A DNA stretch of 64,000 nucleotides, taken from positions 558,001-622,000 of the forward strand of contig BLLK01000062.1 of the NCBI GenBank assembly GCA_021927905.1, written 5' to 3'. The notes under the pieces are model-generated. The model worked only from the letters and a program-made list of their open reading frames with translations. It had not been told where the DNA came from and made no database searches. A program made the position numbers and the translations under genes. This stretch comes from Chaetoceros tenuissimus. Its lineage: Eukaryota > Bacillariophyta > Thalassiosirophyceae > Chaetocerotales > Chaetocerotaceae. Positions 20,810 to 32,393 of the stretch are shown here, one piece after another; within the stretch, counting starts at the first letter, position 1; each line of letters begins with the position of its first letter.

Positions 20810-22447
20810 TCATACACCTTTGAGATTTCTCAACTTTTCACGTCTACTATGTGAAACATAAAATAACTGTTCCAAACGATGCAGAATAAAAGCTGTTAGA
20901 CTTGTAAATCCTGGTAAAACCAACGAAAAGAATCGTTGCAGCAACAGCGTTGGAAAGGAAGAGTTCAAACTTGTAGCAAATGAAGCAAGAGTCAATGCCA
21001 TTGCAATCTTTTTCAACTTTTTAATTCGTTTCAATGCTTTTCGTGCTGGTGGGTTATGTATGACAAATCGATGCAATCTTGTTTCCAAGAAACCGCTTGC
21101 CCTATGATTCATAGGATCAAGACCAGGTTGTAATTCATGCTTGGTTGCACGAGATGTAGGGACGTCAACTGATGACCTCGATAAACCTTGAAACCAAGGC
21201 ATTCCATGTCCCACAGAATCCAACCATTTTCTGTATTGTCCAACAAACAAGTCCGATGTTCTCAATAGTAAGAAGTCTTGAGAAAGATTGCGTCCAGTGC
21301 GAGTGAAATAGTCTTCTTGAGTTGTAATCAAACCTACATCTTCCTCGAGAATCTTGCAACTGCCTAAGTTTCGCAACCAGAGTGGTTTGATACCAAGAAA
21401 GCTTGCAGCAAACTTTGGTAGTCCTGCAAAATATACTCGAAACAGCAAACGGGAGCGTCCAAGTCCCAAAGGAATACAGTGTAAATCTCCACAAAAAGAT
21501 ACTTTCCCATTTACAGTACGATACCTGATGATTCCTGGTGCATCGAATTTGGTCTCGGTCCAAACGTTTTCTTTGCCATCTTTACGTGGTCTCGTGTTAC
21601 GATAACGCCCTGTGAATCCACTGGATGACATACTCTCCTCATCCACTTCCATATCGTACGCCTGTGCCATTTCCCGTTTGCCGCCTCCTTGTGTTCTATC
21701 GTGACTGATCGGGATATGTGCTGGGTCAAGTAAATTTTCGACAAGGTAGGAATGATCATAAGGCAAGTCAATCTGAAAATCATAAGAGATAAATCCCTTA
21801 TCTTTAAATTCTTTTGAACCAACATTGAAACCAGACAAAGGTGGACCAGTTTCGGTATCCTCGTCTCCCATCCATACCCAAATGATTCCTTCTTCAACAC
21901 GTATTTTTCTCATTCTCAAGCATGCTTGTTTCGGTATCGTTGCCTTTTCATCTAATTGTGGAATGGTTACACATGCACCATCTTCTTCTCCACTGTATTG
22001 CCAACCATGGTATAAACATTCTAATTTCCCATCACGAATCCTACCTTCACTAAGTGCAGCTGAACGATGAGGACAAACATCATTAGCACAGTGTAATTGA
22101 TTGGACGCATCTCTCCATAGTACAAGTGGTTCATTGAATATTGATACAGGAGTAGCCTCTGCCGATTCTTTCAGTGTTGGGATATAATTCTCATAGGTCA
22201 ATGGATACCAAACATTTTTCCAATTGTACTCTATTTGTTGTGTATCGGCATCACTTTCACTTGTTGTAGATGACATTGGAAGCTCGGAATGTAATAATGA
22301 AAATGGGTTACCAAATCTTTCATATCTTTTCATTGATGATCTACATGTACTCGTAGTAGACAAAGGCGGTGATAGAAATGCCCAAGCAGGCATAATCATA
22401 GCTGCCAGTGATAGAATTGCAATAGCTTTCAATTTCATGGTGATCAA
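20810..22447 (-). CDS. plastid Rieske oxygenase of the pheophorbide a oxygenase/TIC55 group
   Basis: A 545-aa single-exon protein. The signal (LKAIAILSLAAMIMP) ends in AWAFLSP, the diatom plastid-import motif. The Rieske [2Fe-2S] site is CPHR (Cys125, His127) and CLYHGW (Cys144, His147). The mononuclear iron site is NLLDPAHIPISH (Asp241, His244, His249). Two hydrophobic C-terminal segments (about residues 480-525) should anchor it to a plastid membrane. Family members act in chlorophyll breakdown (PAO), chlorophyll interconversion (CAO) or at the envelope (TIC55, PTC52); I cannot decide which from sequence alone. Start may be Met1 or Met4. It converges with the RING-HA gene, 108 bp between stops. 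Confidence 0.92.
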   Translation of the reverse strand: MITMKLKAIAILSLAAMIMPAWAFLSPPLSTTSTCRSSMKRYERFGNPFSLLHSELPMSSTTSESDADTQQIEYNWKNVWYPLTYENYIPTLKESAEATPVSIFNEPLVLWRDASNQLHCANDVCPHRSAALSEGRIRDGKLECLYHGWQYSGEEDGACVTIPQLDEKATIPKQACLRMRKIRVEEGIIWVWMGDEDTETGPPLSGFNVGSKEFKDKGFISYDFQIDLPYDHSYLVENLLDPAHIPISHDRTQGGGKREMAQAYDMEVDEESMSSSGFTGRYRNTRPRKDGKENVWTETKFDAPGIIRYRTVNGKVSFCGDLHCIPLGLGRSRLLFRVYFAGLPKFAASFLGIKPLWLRNLGSCKILEEDVGLITTQEDYFTRTGRNLSQDFLLLRTSDLFVGQYRKWLDSVGHGMPWFQGLSRSSVDVPTSRATKHELQPGLDPMNHRASGFLETRLHRFVIHNPPARKALKRIKKLKKIAMALTLASFATSLNSSFPTLLLQRFFSLVLPGFTSLTAFILHRLEQLFYVSHSRREKLRNLKGV

Positions 22448-23072
22448 AAGTAAAGCTACTCGAATGTGAGATTTTGAGCCTTATTGAAATTCTAGATTGA
22501 AGATGATACTTTGCAAGATAATGGAGATGGCAGTTCGTATTTTCCGATTAGATGCTAACTACAAAAAGATGATGTACCTATTGTACCTTGCACAACATTT
22601 ACGAGTATGTCGTAAGATGATGCATCGACCTTTCAAAAGGTCTATTCAGACATTCTATACATGAGCAAGAGAAACAAGATTAAGATGGCCTTTGAATACT
22701 CAAAAATTCCAAAGATTGCCGAAGTGTATTTGATGGCACAAAGAATTTATATACATTTCATCTGCAAAATAAAGTGTAAGTGGTAAGGTGGTACTGTAAG
22801 GTGAAATAGTAATGACTTATGAGAAACAAGCTTTCCTACGTCATTGTTATACAATATGTGGCTAGTCTTGTAGTCATTTAGTGAATAGAAGAGGAAAAAA
22901 GGAGACAGACACAAGGCTCTGGGCTCTGGGTTCAGTGTGTGATGTGAACATGAAACATGACACATCCGAAGTGCATTGGCATTTAAACTTCATTGAGTAT
23001 CACCATCTCTAGAAAACCTAGCTAGCTACTACGATTTGAGGTATCTAATCGCCAATAGATAGTGACACAAGG
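22448..23072. promoter_or_regulatory. divergent intergenic region; LRR promoter copy
   Basis: Separates the Rieske oxygenase start from the LRR start. Its right part (about 22845-23072) matches the upstream region of the LRR gene at 11116, including ATCTAATCGCCAATAGATAG. Confidence 0.55.
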
Positions 23073-23913
23073 ATGAGGGTTGCTACAGTCGATGGTCTCG
23101 TGACTCTATTCTACGACGGATCGAGGGAACTCTACAATTGGGAACTACAACAAGAGTGGTTTGAAGCGGATGAATGGGGTAATGAAAGGATCAAGGGATG
23201 GGAAGAATGGGATCTATCTAATGAATGTAAACAGTACTGGAGAGAAATATTGCCGTGGTACTAGCAGATTAATAGTGGTGGAAGGGGTCACTGAGATTCC
23301 AGCATATACTTTTAGTCATTGCTTCAATATCAAAAAAGTCATCTTTGCAAACACTGTAGTGAGGATTGAGGATTATGCTTTCAAAAACTGTGTAAAGCTG
23401 ATCTACTTCAAGCTACCAATCAATTTAGAGGTTATTGGAGCATTTTCATTTGTAGGGTGCAATCTCTCAAGTGTCTTTCTTCCTCCAAGGTGTAGACAAG
23501 TTGGACAAATTGCATTTGCATGGAATACAAACTTGAAGATCGTCAACGTTCCGCAGGATGTAGAGCTTCAGGAAAATGTTTTTGCTGGAACAAAATTGAT
23601 TGTCGACTCTTATTTTGGACATATTGAAGATGAAGAGGGTTACTACGATGATGCTCACGAAGAAGCAGTACAGGAATGGATCAAAGATATCCACAGCGAC
23701 GAAAAGTATGCTCTACATAGAGCTTGCTGCTCCTTTCAACCTTCAAAACAAGTCATTTTTACCATCCTCGAAGAAAAGGGAATTGGAGCATTCAGCGAAG
23801 AGAATGGGGCTGGTATTACTCCTTCCCAGTATTTGAAAGAGAATCCGTACGCGGATATTGAGGAGATGGATATTATGCGAGAATATGTAATGAAGATGAT
23901 GGGTGAAATCTAG
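23073..23913 (+). pseudogene. LRR_5 protein gene, copy 4, frameshifted
   Basis: The N-terminal part (MRVATVDGLVTLFYDGSREL to QYWREILPW) is open and then meets a stop. The remainder (LIVVEGVTEIP onward, five LRR_5 units, ALHRACCSF, ADIEEMDIMREYVMKMMGEI) is in a different frame. Relative to copy 3, four extra bases lie between CCGTGG and the AATAGTGGTGGAAGG block. So both plus-strand copies carry 4-base indels about 30 bases apart, at the join between the N-terminal block and the first repeat, but different ones. Apart from that the copy is complete. Confidence 0.85.
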
Positions 23914-24070
23914 ATAAAGTAATTACAATTATATATGTGCATGGCTATCTTTTCTAATTCAATATAGTGTTGTAAATCATGCTTCGCTCCATGAAAGTAA
24001 AACCTGTATTTACTTCTTATTTGAAAAGTTCAAAGTAACAACATCATGTTCGAATCATCTTTACATGGAA

Positions 24071-27000
24071 TCACCCACATCGTATCTGAACTTCCTCCAC
24101 TTCAGGCTCTACAATGATTACTTCGTCACTATCTACAATAGAGTCTGAGTTCTGCAGCTCCAATTCTGTTGCATAAATTGTCTCCATGAACGCCTCTACA
24201 TACAACATGTAAGCTTCGTATTTTTTCTCCGTAGTAATTCCCTCCTTCTTCAATCTCATCATTACATGTCGTACTGATGCATCAGATCGGTAAGGCATCA
24301 ATTTGATACACTCTTTTGATGACCACTTCTGTTTGATACCGTAGAGTAAGATGTCCATCTCATGACGACTTAGACAGAATTCATTCTGGTCATTTGGCTC
24401 TGACATTACACCAAAAGTTCTCTCATCACATAGGAAATTCCGAAATTCATGACGTGATTCTTCCATCGTTTCTAAAATTACCAAAATACTCTCCATGTCA
24501 TTGCTGCAATCATCCAATGAACTGAGAATAAATCTCTGAATATCAGCAAAACATTTGGAGGAAGGCATAGGATCGGATGGGATTGGGGGCATATCACCAA
24601 CTTCACAGCTGAATTCCAGGGCAAGATCAGTACCAAAAGACTGGTTATACCTTCTGTATAATCTTTGGATGAGATTGCAACCATTTGCTTTCATGTTGAG
24701 TCTTTGGACATTTTCCTCGTCGGCTTGTCTATTTCTATCCTCATCAAAAATATTTTTCTCAATTCTCTCATTGATGTTATTGCTGGTATGAGTAACTAAT
24801 CTCTTACTACCTTCACCCAATGCATCTGCTGGGACTTTCTTCTTCTTCTTGCTCTTAGTCTGATTGTCATCCTTCTTCCTGCTTTCATTCGAGGACTTCT
24901 GTTTAGCTCTTTTCGCCTTGTCACTAGGAGTACAGGTTTCTTTCCGCTTATTACCATTGGGAACAATGATTACTTCATCGCCACTTTCACAAGAGTGTGA
25001 GTCATTCACTGAAGGATGAAACGAAGATTGGAGGAATGTACCTTGAAAACCTCGTTCTTGTCTTCGTCGTTTTGATTTCTTTGCATTGTCAAGTATGCTT
25101 GTAGATACCGGGGAATCACAAGCAGTTGCTATCTGTAGAAGGTTTTCTGTGTATTCCGTTTCATTAATATCTTTTTCATCATCCTCGACATTGTTAGACT
25201 TAGTTAAAAGTCGCACATACAATTTCTGCGCATTTGAATTAGAAAGTACTTCACAATCCTTCAGGATATCAGGAATTCTACGGTCATTCACGTCATCAGA
25301 TAAATGAAATGTCACAATCTCCTGTGTATCTGATTTGTATTGAAAAATATCTAGATCATGCGTTGTCAAACATCTGTTGTTACTCTTTTCAACAATCAGG
25401 AGTCTCATTTGTGCAAGATTGATATCACGACTGCAAGAAATTTCAAACAGCCTTCCATTCACACCCGTTCTGGACCTTGTGGAACGTCGGAAGGGAGACA
25501 TTTCAGCGCTTAGGGCCACAAGATCGTTATCAAATTGTTTCAACAATGATGTTTTTGAAGACTTATCATCCGAGGAGCCATCAAATTCATACACCATGAT
25601 CTTCATAAATTCTGTGTCTTGTGCTGAGGTATTTCCAACAACATCTTCGTTATTGGCTCTTTCTTTGTTCAACGTTAAATCGTATGCACATTGCATTTCT
25701 CCCTCAAAGTAAAGTCGATATTCAGAAATACAACTTGCTTCATTACATACATCGTCTACTAAACAAAGATTTTGGGGGGCACTTTTAGTAGAGTCCATGC
25801 TATTATCTTTTGGAGTAGCACGAGGGTGACTTTGCTCAAAGATTTTACTACGCCCAGGTGCAATGTCTGTTCCCCCGAAAATAATACCCTCTAGTCTTGC
25901 TATGGATGTAACATACTCAGTATACATATGTAAAGGCAGTTGAGTGAGAGGCGAATCGAGAAGAGTTTCGGGATCAATCTTAGTCCCCATGTTTGGTGAT
26001 GTATCCGCGAATTCCTTGATAGATGCAATTGGCTTTTTGTGCTCTTTGCAGGTCAACTGAAAAGGCATTATGGAGGTGAATTCTTTCGTTTCTGTCCCTG
26101 GCCTACAAAATATATCAAGTGCTTCTAATTTCAGTGTTTCTTTTGAGCTTTGGCTCTTCTTTCTTTTCTTTTTAAAATGCTTCACGGCCTTTCCCCAAGC
26201 TTCAATGTCACGACTATGGACAAACACAAATTCAGCGGAGTCAGTGGAGGTCTTTGGTTTGTGCGATGTAGAAGAGATCATATTCAAAATTGCCGTTCCA
26301 TGTTCAGCCCAAACAGATATGCGATCCAGATCATTATCTATTTCTTGTTTTTGAAATTGACATTCTTGACAGGAAAGTATGTTCCCATTTTCATCTGTAG
26401 ATACAGGAATACCAAGGGCTTCAGGTAGCAAAGAAGAAACACAGTCCCATGTCTTTGACGAAACAAAACGGATCGTCCTTTTGTTGTTTATCTTTTCACA
26501 GTGACCGTGTTCACCTATCCGTTCAACAATAATGTGAGGGCGATTTATGAGTTATAAGGTGGTCAGGTAGAGATCAAAAGATACTTACAAATAATTTTGC
26601 TATTGACCTTTTCATCGATTTCTTCAATCTTTCGTTGTGGTTCATTGCTAACATAGAGTGGTGACAATAACTCTGGACTCAAACTGTGGATACCTTCTAC
26701 TGGTATGAGTGGTATTTCGTCTCTGTTACATCCGTTTACTTGCAATGAAGATTTCAGTACTTTCAAGGCAAACTTTCGTAATGCACTTGCTGATGACCTA
26801 GAAATTGCAAAGATTTGATCTTTACTAAAATGGGAAAACTCATCATTTTCATTTCCAAGCTGATCATATAGATCTATAAAAAGTCTAAATCTATCAACTT
26901 TAGATTCAATCTCTTTTCTTTGGTCTTTGTCACACTCTTCACAATAAAAGTTTGAGTTTGTCGAAACTTTGATGTCATACATGTTTTCATGACCTTTCCC

Positions 27001-29321
27001 CAAGTGAGGGTTTTTCGAGTATTTGTTTATTTCAAGTCTTTCACTGTGTAATATCTCGCAATAAGATTGAAACTGTGACTCCGTCAGAAGTTTTCCTTTG
27101 TTTGATACAACGGGGTGTATACCTTTCCCATGCGTACATATAAACTTATCATGTTTCAATATTGGTCCGTTAGCGTTTCCAATAATGTCTTCCATGGCAT
27201 CATCACACGATAAAAATCGACGAAGCGTGGAACCTTCTACCCAAACATATCTTTCCCCATTCATAGCTTTTTCGCTGAAGAAGCTCTCCATGATACTTCT
27301 CTTGCGTGTTTTAAGCCTCATGTCTATTTCGTTCTTCACCAATTGTTCCCTAAAAGTGTTTCGATACCATTGAGCAAAGTCATTCAACGAGTTTTTCATT
27401 TTGCACGGGATACTTACTCTTTACATTTTTGGAAGACGCCATTACGCTCTTGTGTTTTCTCAGTAACAATTCCAGTTTCTTTTTTACCTTTATTTAAAGT
27501 CTTCTCGATGCTTTCACGAAGGCAAGACTCTTGTACATAGAAGAGGTTGTAAGCATCGGGGGTACCTCCCTTTAGTTTCACCTTCTTTGATTTACGGGCT
27601 TCAATAGGGTCATACGCGCTTTTGGGGCCATGTTCAAGAAAAGATACCTTGTCATCATCAAATTCATACCATGAGCCTGTGCTCCAATCCATTACCTCAG
27701 CTATGTAATGACCAGTGTGTGCACTACCACCTTTATGATTCTGGATGGCACATAATATGTATTTGACATTACCGGTGTCTTTTACATCTAATTCTAGAGA
27801 CCTGGGTAATACGATTTTGTTCAAAAGCTTCTGCTTCCGAAAGGTTTTCATATCAAAAATATACCTTGCAAGCTGTAGATTCAAGACAAGGGGTAATTTA
27901 CTGAGGAAATGTGAACGTTTGGCATCGCATGCATCTTGACAAACTGCACATCTGTACTTGTTGTCACCTGTCAAACTTTCTGGCTGGAAATATTGCTCAA
28001 GTAGTTCTTCTACAGTGATTTCTTTTGAATTATTCGAGTCGGTCTTTATCGGTATGTTGAGATCCATAAAATCTTCGTCTCTGATTGTCACATTCTTACA
28101 CCTCAGACATTGGGTTTTGTATGACAAGCTACCTTTGAAAATAGTGGGCAGCAACTGTCGCAAAGGAGTCTGCTGGAAACTATCGTGCATACGATCAAAG
28201 AGCAATCGAGCAAATTCATTTGGATCTTGCATTTCATCATTTTCTAATTGCATCGACTTAGAGAACTCATCCGTGCAAACAACACTCTTTGCTCCATGAA
28301 TCATGGTGACAAGTACTTCTTGAAGCCGTGAAATCACATTCGACATGACACTAGAATTGTTACCCTCTGATTGCCAACTAAATAATCCCTCCAGAAAAGG
28401 CAGATTTGCAGCCAAACATTGCAACTGACTATTCAGGTAACATGTTGCTCCAAGATTTCGGATTCCAACTGGTTTACACAATGCAAGCTTCCCTTCTTTA
28501 TCCTTTTGTCGATTACCTTCATACACTCGTTCTACATGTCTTTTTCGTATGAAATCAATATATTTTTTCGTCTTTTTCTTTGCAATTCCTAAACGCAACA
28601 AATGTTGAGTAACGCTATCAGTATCAACATGTACAACTCCACGAAGTCGATTATCGAAAGTAGAAGAAGTGCTTTCGGTTATGGACGTATAGTCAACACT
28701 TTCCTCATTTTTTTCCAAGCTGTTGGTGATTTTCATATTCAAAAAGTGGTCAATAACACCCCCCATGGATGCAAGACAAAAAGGATTGAAATCACAACAA
28801 CATGCAAAGTTTTTATCAGGGTCACGTCTTGATAAATCAGTATAAATATTGTGAACTGCATCTACCTCCTCTCTATTTGCACAATTGTTTTCGTCATCAT
28901 CTATAGTCACAATTTCAACCTCTTTTTCCCCATTATTTTCTTTCATAGCTTGTGTTGTCTTCTTTGGAATCGAACTTCTTCTCTTTTTCTTTTTCTTCAT
29001 GGACGCAGACTCCCGTTTCTGCAATTCTTCCATCATCCAACTATTCACACAGGAGCAACCTATAAGAGTACAACTACTATTTTTTATATTTTCCATGAGT
29101 ACATTTGAACAAGCCTCAAAAGGACTCGTGTGATCCTTGTCAAAGATCCCGCGGTAGGAGTCAACATTGAGTTCGTAGTTTGCACGAGCAAGAAAAGCCT
29201 CGGCTGATTCTCTGGCGTTTATCTCAATACTCTTTTTGTCATTCTTACGCTTGGAAGGCTTTGAAATAGTATTCCGATTTTGCGAAGCGGTACCATTTGA
29301 CTGCTGCCAATTCCTTTTCAT
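24071..29321 (-). CDS. large ubiquitin-specific protease, USP48/UBP26-like, three exons
   Basis: Exons 29321-27418, 27349-26589 and 26514-24071 join in frame (phases 2 and 1; introns 68 and 74 nt) to 1702 aa. The peptidase C19 core lies in exon 1: Cys box NLGATCYLNS (Cys294) and His box AHTGHYIAEV (His538) with WYEFDDDKV after it. Two CxxC pairs between them (CLRCKN, CAVCQD) should hold the zinc-ribbon. Exons 2-3 carry DUSP-like segments (FICTHGKGIHP, CEHGHCEKI), as in USP48. The long tail has a Lys/Arg tract and KKRAKQK-like NLS candidates. Three hydrophobic-acidic motifs (VEIVTIDDDE near residue 135, DEVIIVPNG, DEVIIVEPE at the C-terminus) resemble SUMO-interaction motifs. Likely a nuclear deubiquitinase; human USP48 is about 1035 aa. 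Confidence 0.92.
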
Positions 29322-29793
29322 GATCTTGAAAATGTTTGCACAAACAAGAGCGACGTCTTTTTCAATTTTTCCGGTCTGCGAAGTTTCTAAAAAAGCGACG
29401 AATTTTTTGCATCAATGCGTGACTTCCTTCTCACTTTCTCTCTATGTAGAAGATTTTGTTGATATTACAACTGCGATGTTGACGCTCCTAGTTAGTTTTT
29501 GATTAGATAGATAATACCTAGACCATAATATGGTACCTATTCATAGAGAGATGAAGATACCACCGTGCGAGCGTGTTCAGATTTTGGTTGATGCCAAAAG
29601 AAATTGCGCGCCCCCGCCAATGAAACAGGTTATTACTTTCATTTTTAGAAGTCATGACGTCATGACATTGGATTCATGTAAATTCTGTAATTGATCATCG
29701 ATTACTCCATCTCCCATTGTTCCCTATTGATAGATAGAAACAAGATATATTCCTAAATATAGTTGAACTGTCCATACATCCTTTGCTTCAAAA
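29322..29793. promoter_or_regulatory. divergent promoter region, protease and RING-HA gene
   Basis: About 470 bp between two divergent starts. The right ~100 bp (ATTACTCCATCTCCC to GCTTCAAAAATG) are homologous to the promoter of the RING-HA copy at 19180. Confidence 0.55.
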
Positions 29794-31104
29794 ATGAATA
29801 TCGAGATAGGAGAAACACACAAACTACGTCGCTCTTCAAGGAAGCGATCTAGAGTCCATCACGAAGATGACTACAGCACTAGCAGAAAATCCCTAAAAGC
29901 TAGGAAAATACAACAAGAAGAAGCACAAGATCTGAGAATGCATATGAGCTCAAGTGAAGAGCGAGATAGAAAAGAAGATCGAAATATCTTTTACCAAGAT
30001 TTTAAATGTGCAATCTGCCTTGAAATTGTAACTGACCCACACATCATTCCTGAATGCTGCCATAGATTCTGTGGCCCATGTATCAATGAATCTATTAAAG
30101 CTAGATATAATGAATGTCCAGCATGTCGACAGCATATATCTACAAAAAGGAGCCTACGTAAAGATGCATTATTTGGGAAGCTTCTTGATAGACTGCAGCA
30201 ACTCGAAAAGGAGAATGAGGATTTGAGAAGTAAGCTTGAAATGAATGAAGACAAAAATTTACCTTTGAATCAGCCTTTTAGTTCAGATGATGAAAATGAG
30301 AATGAAAGTGATCAGCACAGCGTTGAAATCTCTAGAACAGATTCTGTTGATCATGATGATAACATGGAAAATGAAAGTGATGAAGAATGGCAATCAGAAC
30401 CTGTTGTTACTGCTATTGGAAGACATGAATCTGGAAATAAATTTGAAGAACATCTTGCTGACTTGCAAAGATTCAAGAACGAGCACGGACACTGCAATGT
30501 ACCATTTAAATATGAAAAGAATAAATCTTTAGGATATAGGTGCAATAAAATCAGACAGATGAAGTCTAGCAGCAGAAAAAATGTTGGGGTATACAAGCTT
30601 ACAGATGATAGGATCACAAAGCTTGAAGAAATGGGCTTTCAGTGGAAAGTAAGTAAGGGGGGGTTAAGTAAGAAATTTGAAGAACGGCTTGCTGAGTTGC
30701 AACGATTCAAGAACGAGCATGGGCACTGTAATGTACCTAGAAAGTATGAAGAGAATCCATCTTTGGGAAGTTGGTGCGTTACTATCAAACAGATGAAGTC
30801 TGGCAGCAAGCGAAATGTTGGCGTATACAAGCTTACTGATGAGAGGATTGCAAAGCTCAAAGAAATGGGCTTTCGGTGGAAATCTGGAAATCAGTTTGAA
30901 GATCGCTTTGCTGACTTGCAACGATTCAAGAACGAGCATGGGCACTGCAATGTACCATATCGTTATGAAAAGGATAAATCTTTGGGAAGGTGGTGCGTTA
31001 CTATCAGACAGATGAAGTCTGGCAGCAAGTCAAATGTTGGAGTGTACAAGCTTACTGATGATAGGGTTGCAAAGCTCGAAGAGATGGGCTTTTGGTTGTG
31101 CTAA
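29794..31104 (+). CDS. RING finger - coiled coil - HA-repeat protein, intact copy
   Basis: A 436-aa single-exon protein. A basic N-terminus (LRRSSRKRSR, possible NLS) leads to a C3HC4 RING at residues 72-111 (CAICLEIV, CCHRFCGPC, CPACR), a coiled coil at about 122-150, an acidic Asp/Glu/Ser linker, and three HA repeats at about 217-285, 293-362 and 367-436, each with HGHCNVP and an LG.WC/RC core. HA domains (Pfam HA, PF03457) occur in tandem in bacterial helicase-like and diatom proteins and are thought to bind nucleic acid. A RING at the front suggests a DNA- or RNA-directed ubiquitin ligase; this is inference. The copy at 19180 has four repeats, so repeat number varies. Confidence 0.9.
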   Translation: MNIEIGETHKLRRSSRKRSRVHHEDDYSTSRKSLKARKIQQEEAQDLRMHMSSSEERDRKEDRNIFYQDFKCAICLEIVTDPHIIPECCHRFCGPCINESIKARYNECPACRQHISTKRSLRKDALFGKLLDRLQQLEKENEDLRSKLEMNEDKNLPLNQPFSSDDENENESDQHSVEISRTDSVDHDDNMENESDEEWQSEPVVTAIGRHESGNKFEEHLADLQRFKNEHGHCNVPFKYEKNKSLGYRCNKIRQMKSSSRKNVGVYKLTDDRITKLEEMGFQWKVSKGGLSKKFEERLAELQRFKNEHGHCNVPRKYEENPSLGSWCVTIKQMKSGSKRNVGVYKLTDERIAKLKEMGFRWKSGNQFEDRFADLQRFKNEHGHCNVPYRYEKDKSLGRWCVTIRQMKSGSKSNVGVYKLTDDRVAKLEEMGFWLC

Positions 31105-31271
31105 AATTTCATCAATTTCTAGTTCATAATGTAAAAATACTATTTATTCTAAATTACTTTAATAATTCACCGCCGCTTGGGTCAGTCTCAAGTGTACAAT
31201 ATCTTTATTTTATTCCATACTCTAAGGAATACGAACTGCACAAGCTGATTCTAATTAAAGATAATGTATTG

Positions 31272-32393
31272 TCATATATCTGACTCTTTCTTCTTCAATA
31301 ATATTGCAACAGCATTCTCATGATTGACTCTTGCTACGTTGTATCCAATTCTTTCTAGATGTTTACGAACGTGACTCATGTATTGATTCAAGCAGCTCTT
31401 CACTTCAAACACAATAAACTTTGGTAAATACTTTGAATCGGGTGATATCCCTAGCACTATGTCACAGTCAAAACCTTCTGTATCTATCAGCGCAAGAAAT
31501 GGTTGCTGTTTGCTACTTTCTATTGTTTTTTTCTTGCTATTCATAATAGAACGATCCATTACATCTGCCATGATACTAGAGAAACTCTTTGTTGTCACAT
31601 TCGTCTTCACAACATAATCATACATATCCAAACCCATTCTTTCAAATCGCTTTTTATGGAAATAAATAGGATCCATGCTAAAGGATGATACTTGACTTAT
31701 CCAATGTGGAAAAGTCTGATTGCTAATAGAATCAAAGCCTGTCTCAGGATCAATCGTATCTCGTATACTATAAAACACCATATCTTTACTCGTTGTTCCT
31801 ATCTCATCAGATACCACTGCTACATTCATTGATGACATATCACACACATCCTCATATTTCTTCAGATTATCCACAAGCCGTGCATAGTTTGGTGGAGATG
31901 GCTCTACAAATGTCCAATGAAAACGATCACGATATGTAGATGGAAGATTATCCATCAAACTCACCAAACCACTTGAAATTGGATCATTTGGCTCGAAGCC
32001 AACATGTGCTCCAATCTGTGTGATTGTGATTTCTGCATGATCTTTAGTCAGCATGTCGACAGCTTCTTGTACAATGTTCGTGTCGCCATCACATAGTGCT
32101 TTCCATTCTTTGAATTGTATAGCTTTGTCGTTGCAAATGATGTGGTGCAACGCAGTGGTGTTGATATTAGCGTCTATTGATTTATTAGATGATATGATAG
32201 GATCTGTGTCTGCAGTAAATGTTTGCTTGGAGGCTACCATAGGAGCGATGATTTCTTCTAGTGTATAGTAGTAGTTGTATGAAGTATTTGCGATACTATC
32301 TAATATGATTCTCATGGGAATATACTGATGATAGATTACTATAGCGAGACCTATTACATATGTGTACACATTGCATTTCAATATCATGGCCAT
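31272..32393 (-). CDS. FkbM-family methyltransferase, type II membrane protein, copy 1
   Basis: A 373-aa protein with a membrane segment near the N-terminus (VYTYVIGLAIVIYHQYI) and then a lumenal domain with potential N-glycosylation sites (NKS, NTT). The catalytic part begins at ITITQIGAHVG, an AdoMet-binding loop of the FkbM type, followed by FVEPSPPNYARL and, near the end, FLALIDTEGFDCDIVLGI, the family's ID.EG.D signature. FkbM enzymes O-methylate sugars or small molecules; location in Golgi or ER and a glycan substrate are inferred. The central ~150 residues are almost the same as in the copy at 34470-35594, while both ends differ strongly. Confidence 0.85.
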   Translation of the reverse strand: MAMILKCNVYTYVIGLAIVIYHQYIPMRIILDSIANTSYNYYYTLEEIIAPMVASKQTFTADTDPIISSNKSIDANINTTALHHIICNDKAIQFKEWKALCDGDTNIVQEAVDMLTKDHAEITITQIGAHVGFEPNDPISSGLVSLMDNLPSTYRDRFHWTFVEPSPPNYARLVDNLKKYEDVCDMSSMNVAVVSDEIGTTSKDMVFYSIRDTIDPETGFDSISNQTFPHWISQVSSFSMDPIYFHKKRFERMGLDMYDYVVKTNVTTKSFSSIMADVMDRSIMNSKKKTIESSKQQPFLALIDTEGFDCDIVLGISPDSKYLPKFIVFEVKSCLNQYMSHVRKHLERIGYNVARVNHENAVAILLKKKESDI

